A stretch of 5,505 nt of DNA from an uncultured euryarchaeote. GTDB taxonomy: Archaea > Thermoplasmatota > Poseidoniia > Poseidoniales > Poseidoniaceae. A program made the translations under genes and the position numbers. A model generated the notes under the pieces. That model was not told where the DNA came from, searched no databases, and saw nothing but the letters and a program-made list of their open reading frames with translations. Positions 5,171-5,505 of the stretch are shown piece by piece; the stretch's first letter is position 1, and every line of letters begins with the position of its first letter. The stretch is taken from positions 1 to 5,505 of the forward strand of contig CALBJF010000176.1 of NCBI GenBank assembly GCA_937892665.1, read 5' to 3'.

Positions 5171-5505
5171 AAGGTCACCTTGCTGGCATGAGATAGTAAT
5201 TTGATCTCCAAGAGTTTCATTGTGAATCCCCCTTGTTCCGGATGAGAGTTTCTCATTTTCGAGTGAATATTTGCAACCAACCAACGTTACGCCAGAAACT
5301 TCACCAAAGGGAATCAAACTGATGTTTCTTCCTTTTGTTATGCTATATTGAATCGGCGTGTCTGTAACACGTACAACCAACCACTCCTCGATGTGTAGGT
5401 GTGCCTGACTTTGGCACTCAAAAAGAGCAGAAAACGCAGCAAGTTGATGATCCAATCTCCCTCCATCGATTCCAATGACATCAATATGTGTCCCCGGATA
5501 TTGTT
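5150..5505 (-). CDS. Thiamine pyrophosphokinase, C-terminal part (5' end outside window)
   Basis: The minus-strand frame is open from the right edge of the window to a TGA at 5150-5152 and gives 117 residues; the start lies beyond the window, and the TTG at 5453-5455 is an internal codon. Visible hallmarks of thiamine pyrophosphokinase are the GGRLDH motif (residues 14-19), which belongs to the thiamine/ATP-binding core, followed by the C-terminal beta domain with ISLIPFG (61-67), 'GVTLVGCKYSLENEKL' (71-86), a GIHNE turn (92-96; GxSNE in most relatives) and a final hydrophobic strand. The enzyme converts thiamine plus ATP to thiamine diphosphate in the cytoplasm. The name thiN is used for bacterial homologues but denotes an unrelated thiamine-phosphate synthase domain in archaea, so no symbol is given. 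It is convergent with the DUF4105-like gene and overlaps it by 21 bp. Confidence 0.9.
   Translation of the reverse strand, partial: QYPGTHIDVIGIDGGRLDHQLAAFSALFECQSQAHLHIEEWLVVRVTDTPIQYSITKGRNISLIPFGEVSGVTLVGCKYSLENEKLSSGTRGIHNETLGDQITISCQQGDLLLLIGV

Noticed and set aside
5322..5340. T-rich stretch as terminator of the plus-strand operon
   Set aside because: It lies inside the thiamine pyrophosphokinase coding region, is interrupted by C and G, and has no supporting structure; not strong enough to call.

Overview
The window looks like archaeal DNA, most plausibly from a planktonic marine group II euryarchaeon (Poseidoniales). This is inferred from style and not from a marker gene. The coding density is high and base composition is moderate. 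The long surface protein is built of aspartate-rich thrombospondin-type-3-like repeats, and two adjacent type I membrane proteins end in short proline-rich or tryptophan-rich cytoplasmic tails. Further support comes from a possible leaderless promoter and a GGTGAT-type ribosome binding site. A phylogenetic placement of the two metabolic proteins at the edges would test this.

Layout, left to right: (1) the 3' end of a plus-strand NAD(P)-binding epimerase of the TIGR01777/YfcH type (2-445). (2) A 40-bp gap with a TATA-like element (about 453-462). (3) An 840-residue secreted, membrane-anchored repeat protein (486-3008) with a signal peptide, a PPC-like beta domain, eight composite Asp-rich/Cys-paired repeats plus two short extra units, one transmembrane helix and a proline-rich tail. 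(4) A 432-residue type I membrane protein (2992-4290) with a calcium-loop-like motif, two duplicated Cys-containing beta domains, one transmembrane helix and an aromatic tail. (5) A membrane-anchored DUF4105/Lnb-N-like protein (about 4295-5170). (6) On the opposite strand, the C-terminal part of thiamine pyrophosphokinase (5150-5505), which overlaps gene 5 tail to tail by 21 bp.

Genes 3, 4 and 5 overlap or nearly touch (17-bp overlap, then a stop codon inside the next gene's apparent ribosome binding site), so they are probably one operon with coupled translation. All three products are membrane-attached. The first two put large extracellular domains outside and share an ALP(D/E)L...PPP motif just inside the membrane. 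The third carries a putative Cys/His enzyme domain whose flanking charges suggest it may face the cytoplasm. An inferred picture is a small cell-surface complex: a long calcium-stiffened stalk, a partner receptor-like protein, and a membrane-associated enzyme. The function is not known from the sequence. The flanking genes (epimerase, thiamine pyrophosphokinase) look like ordinary housekeeping neighbours.
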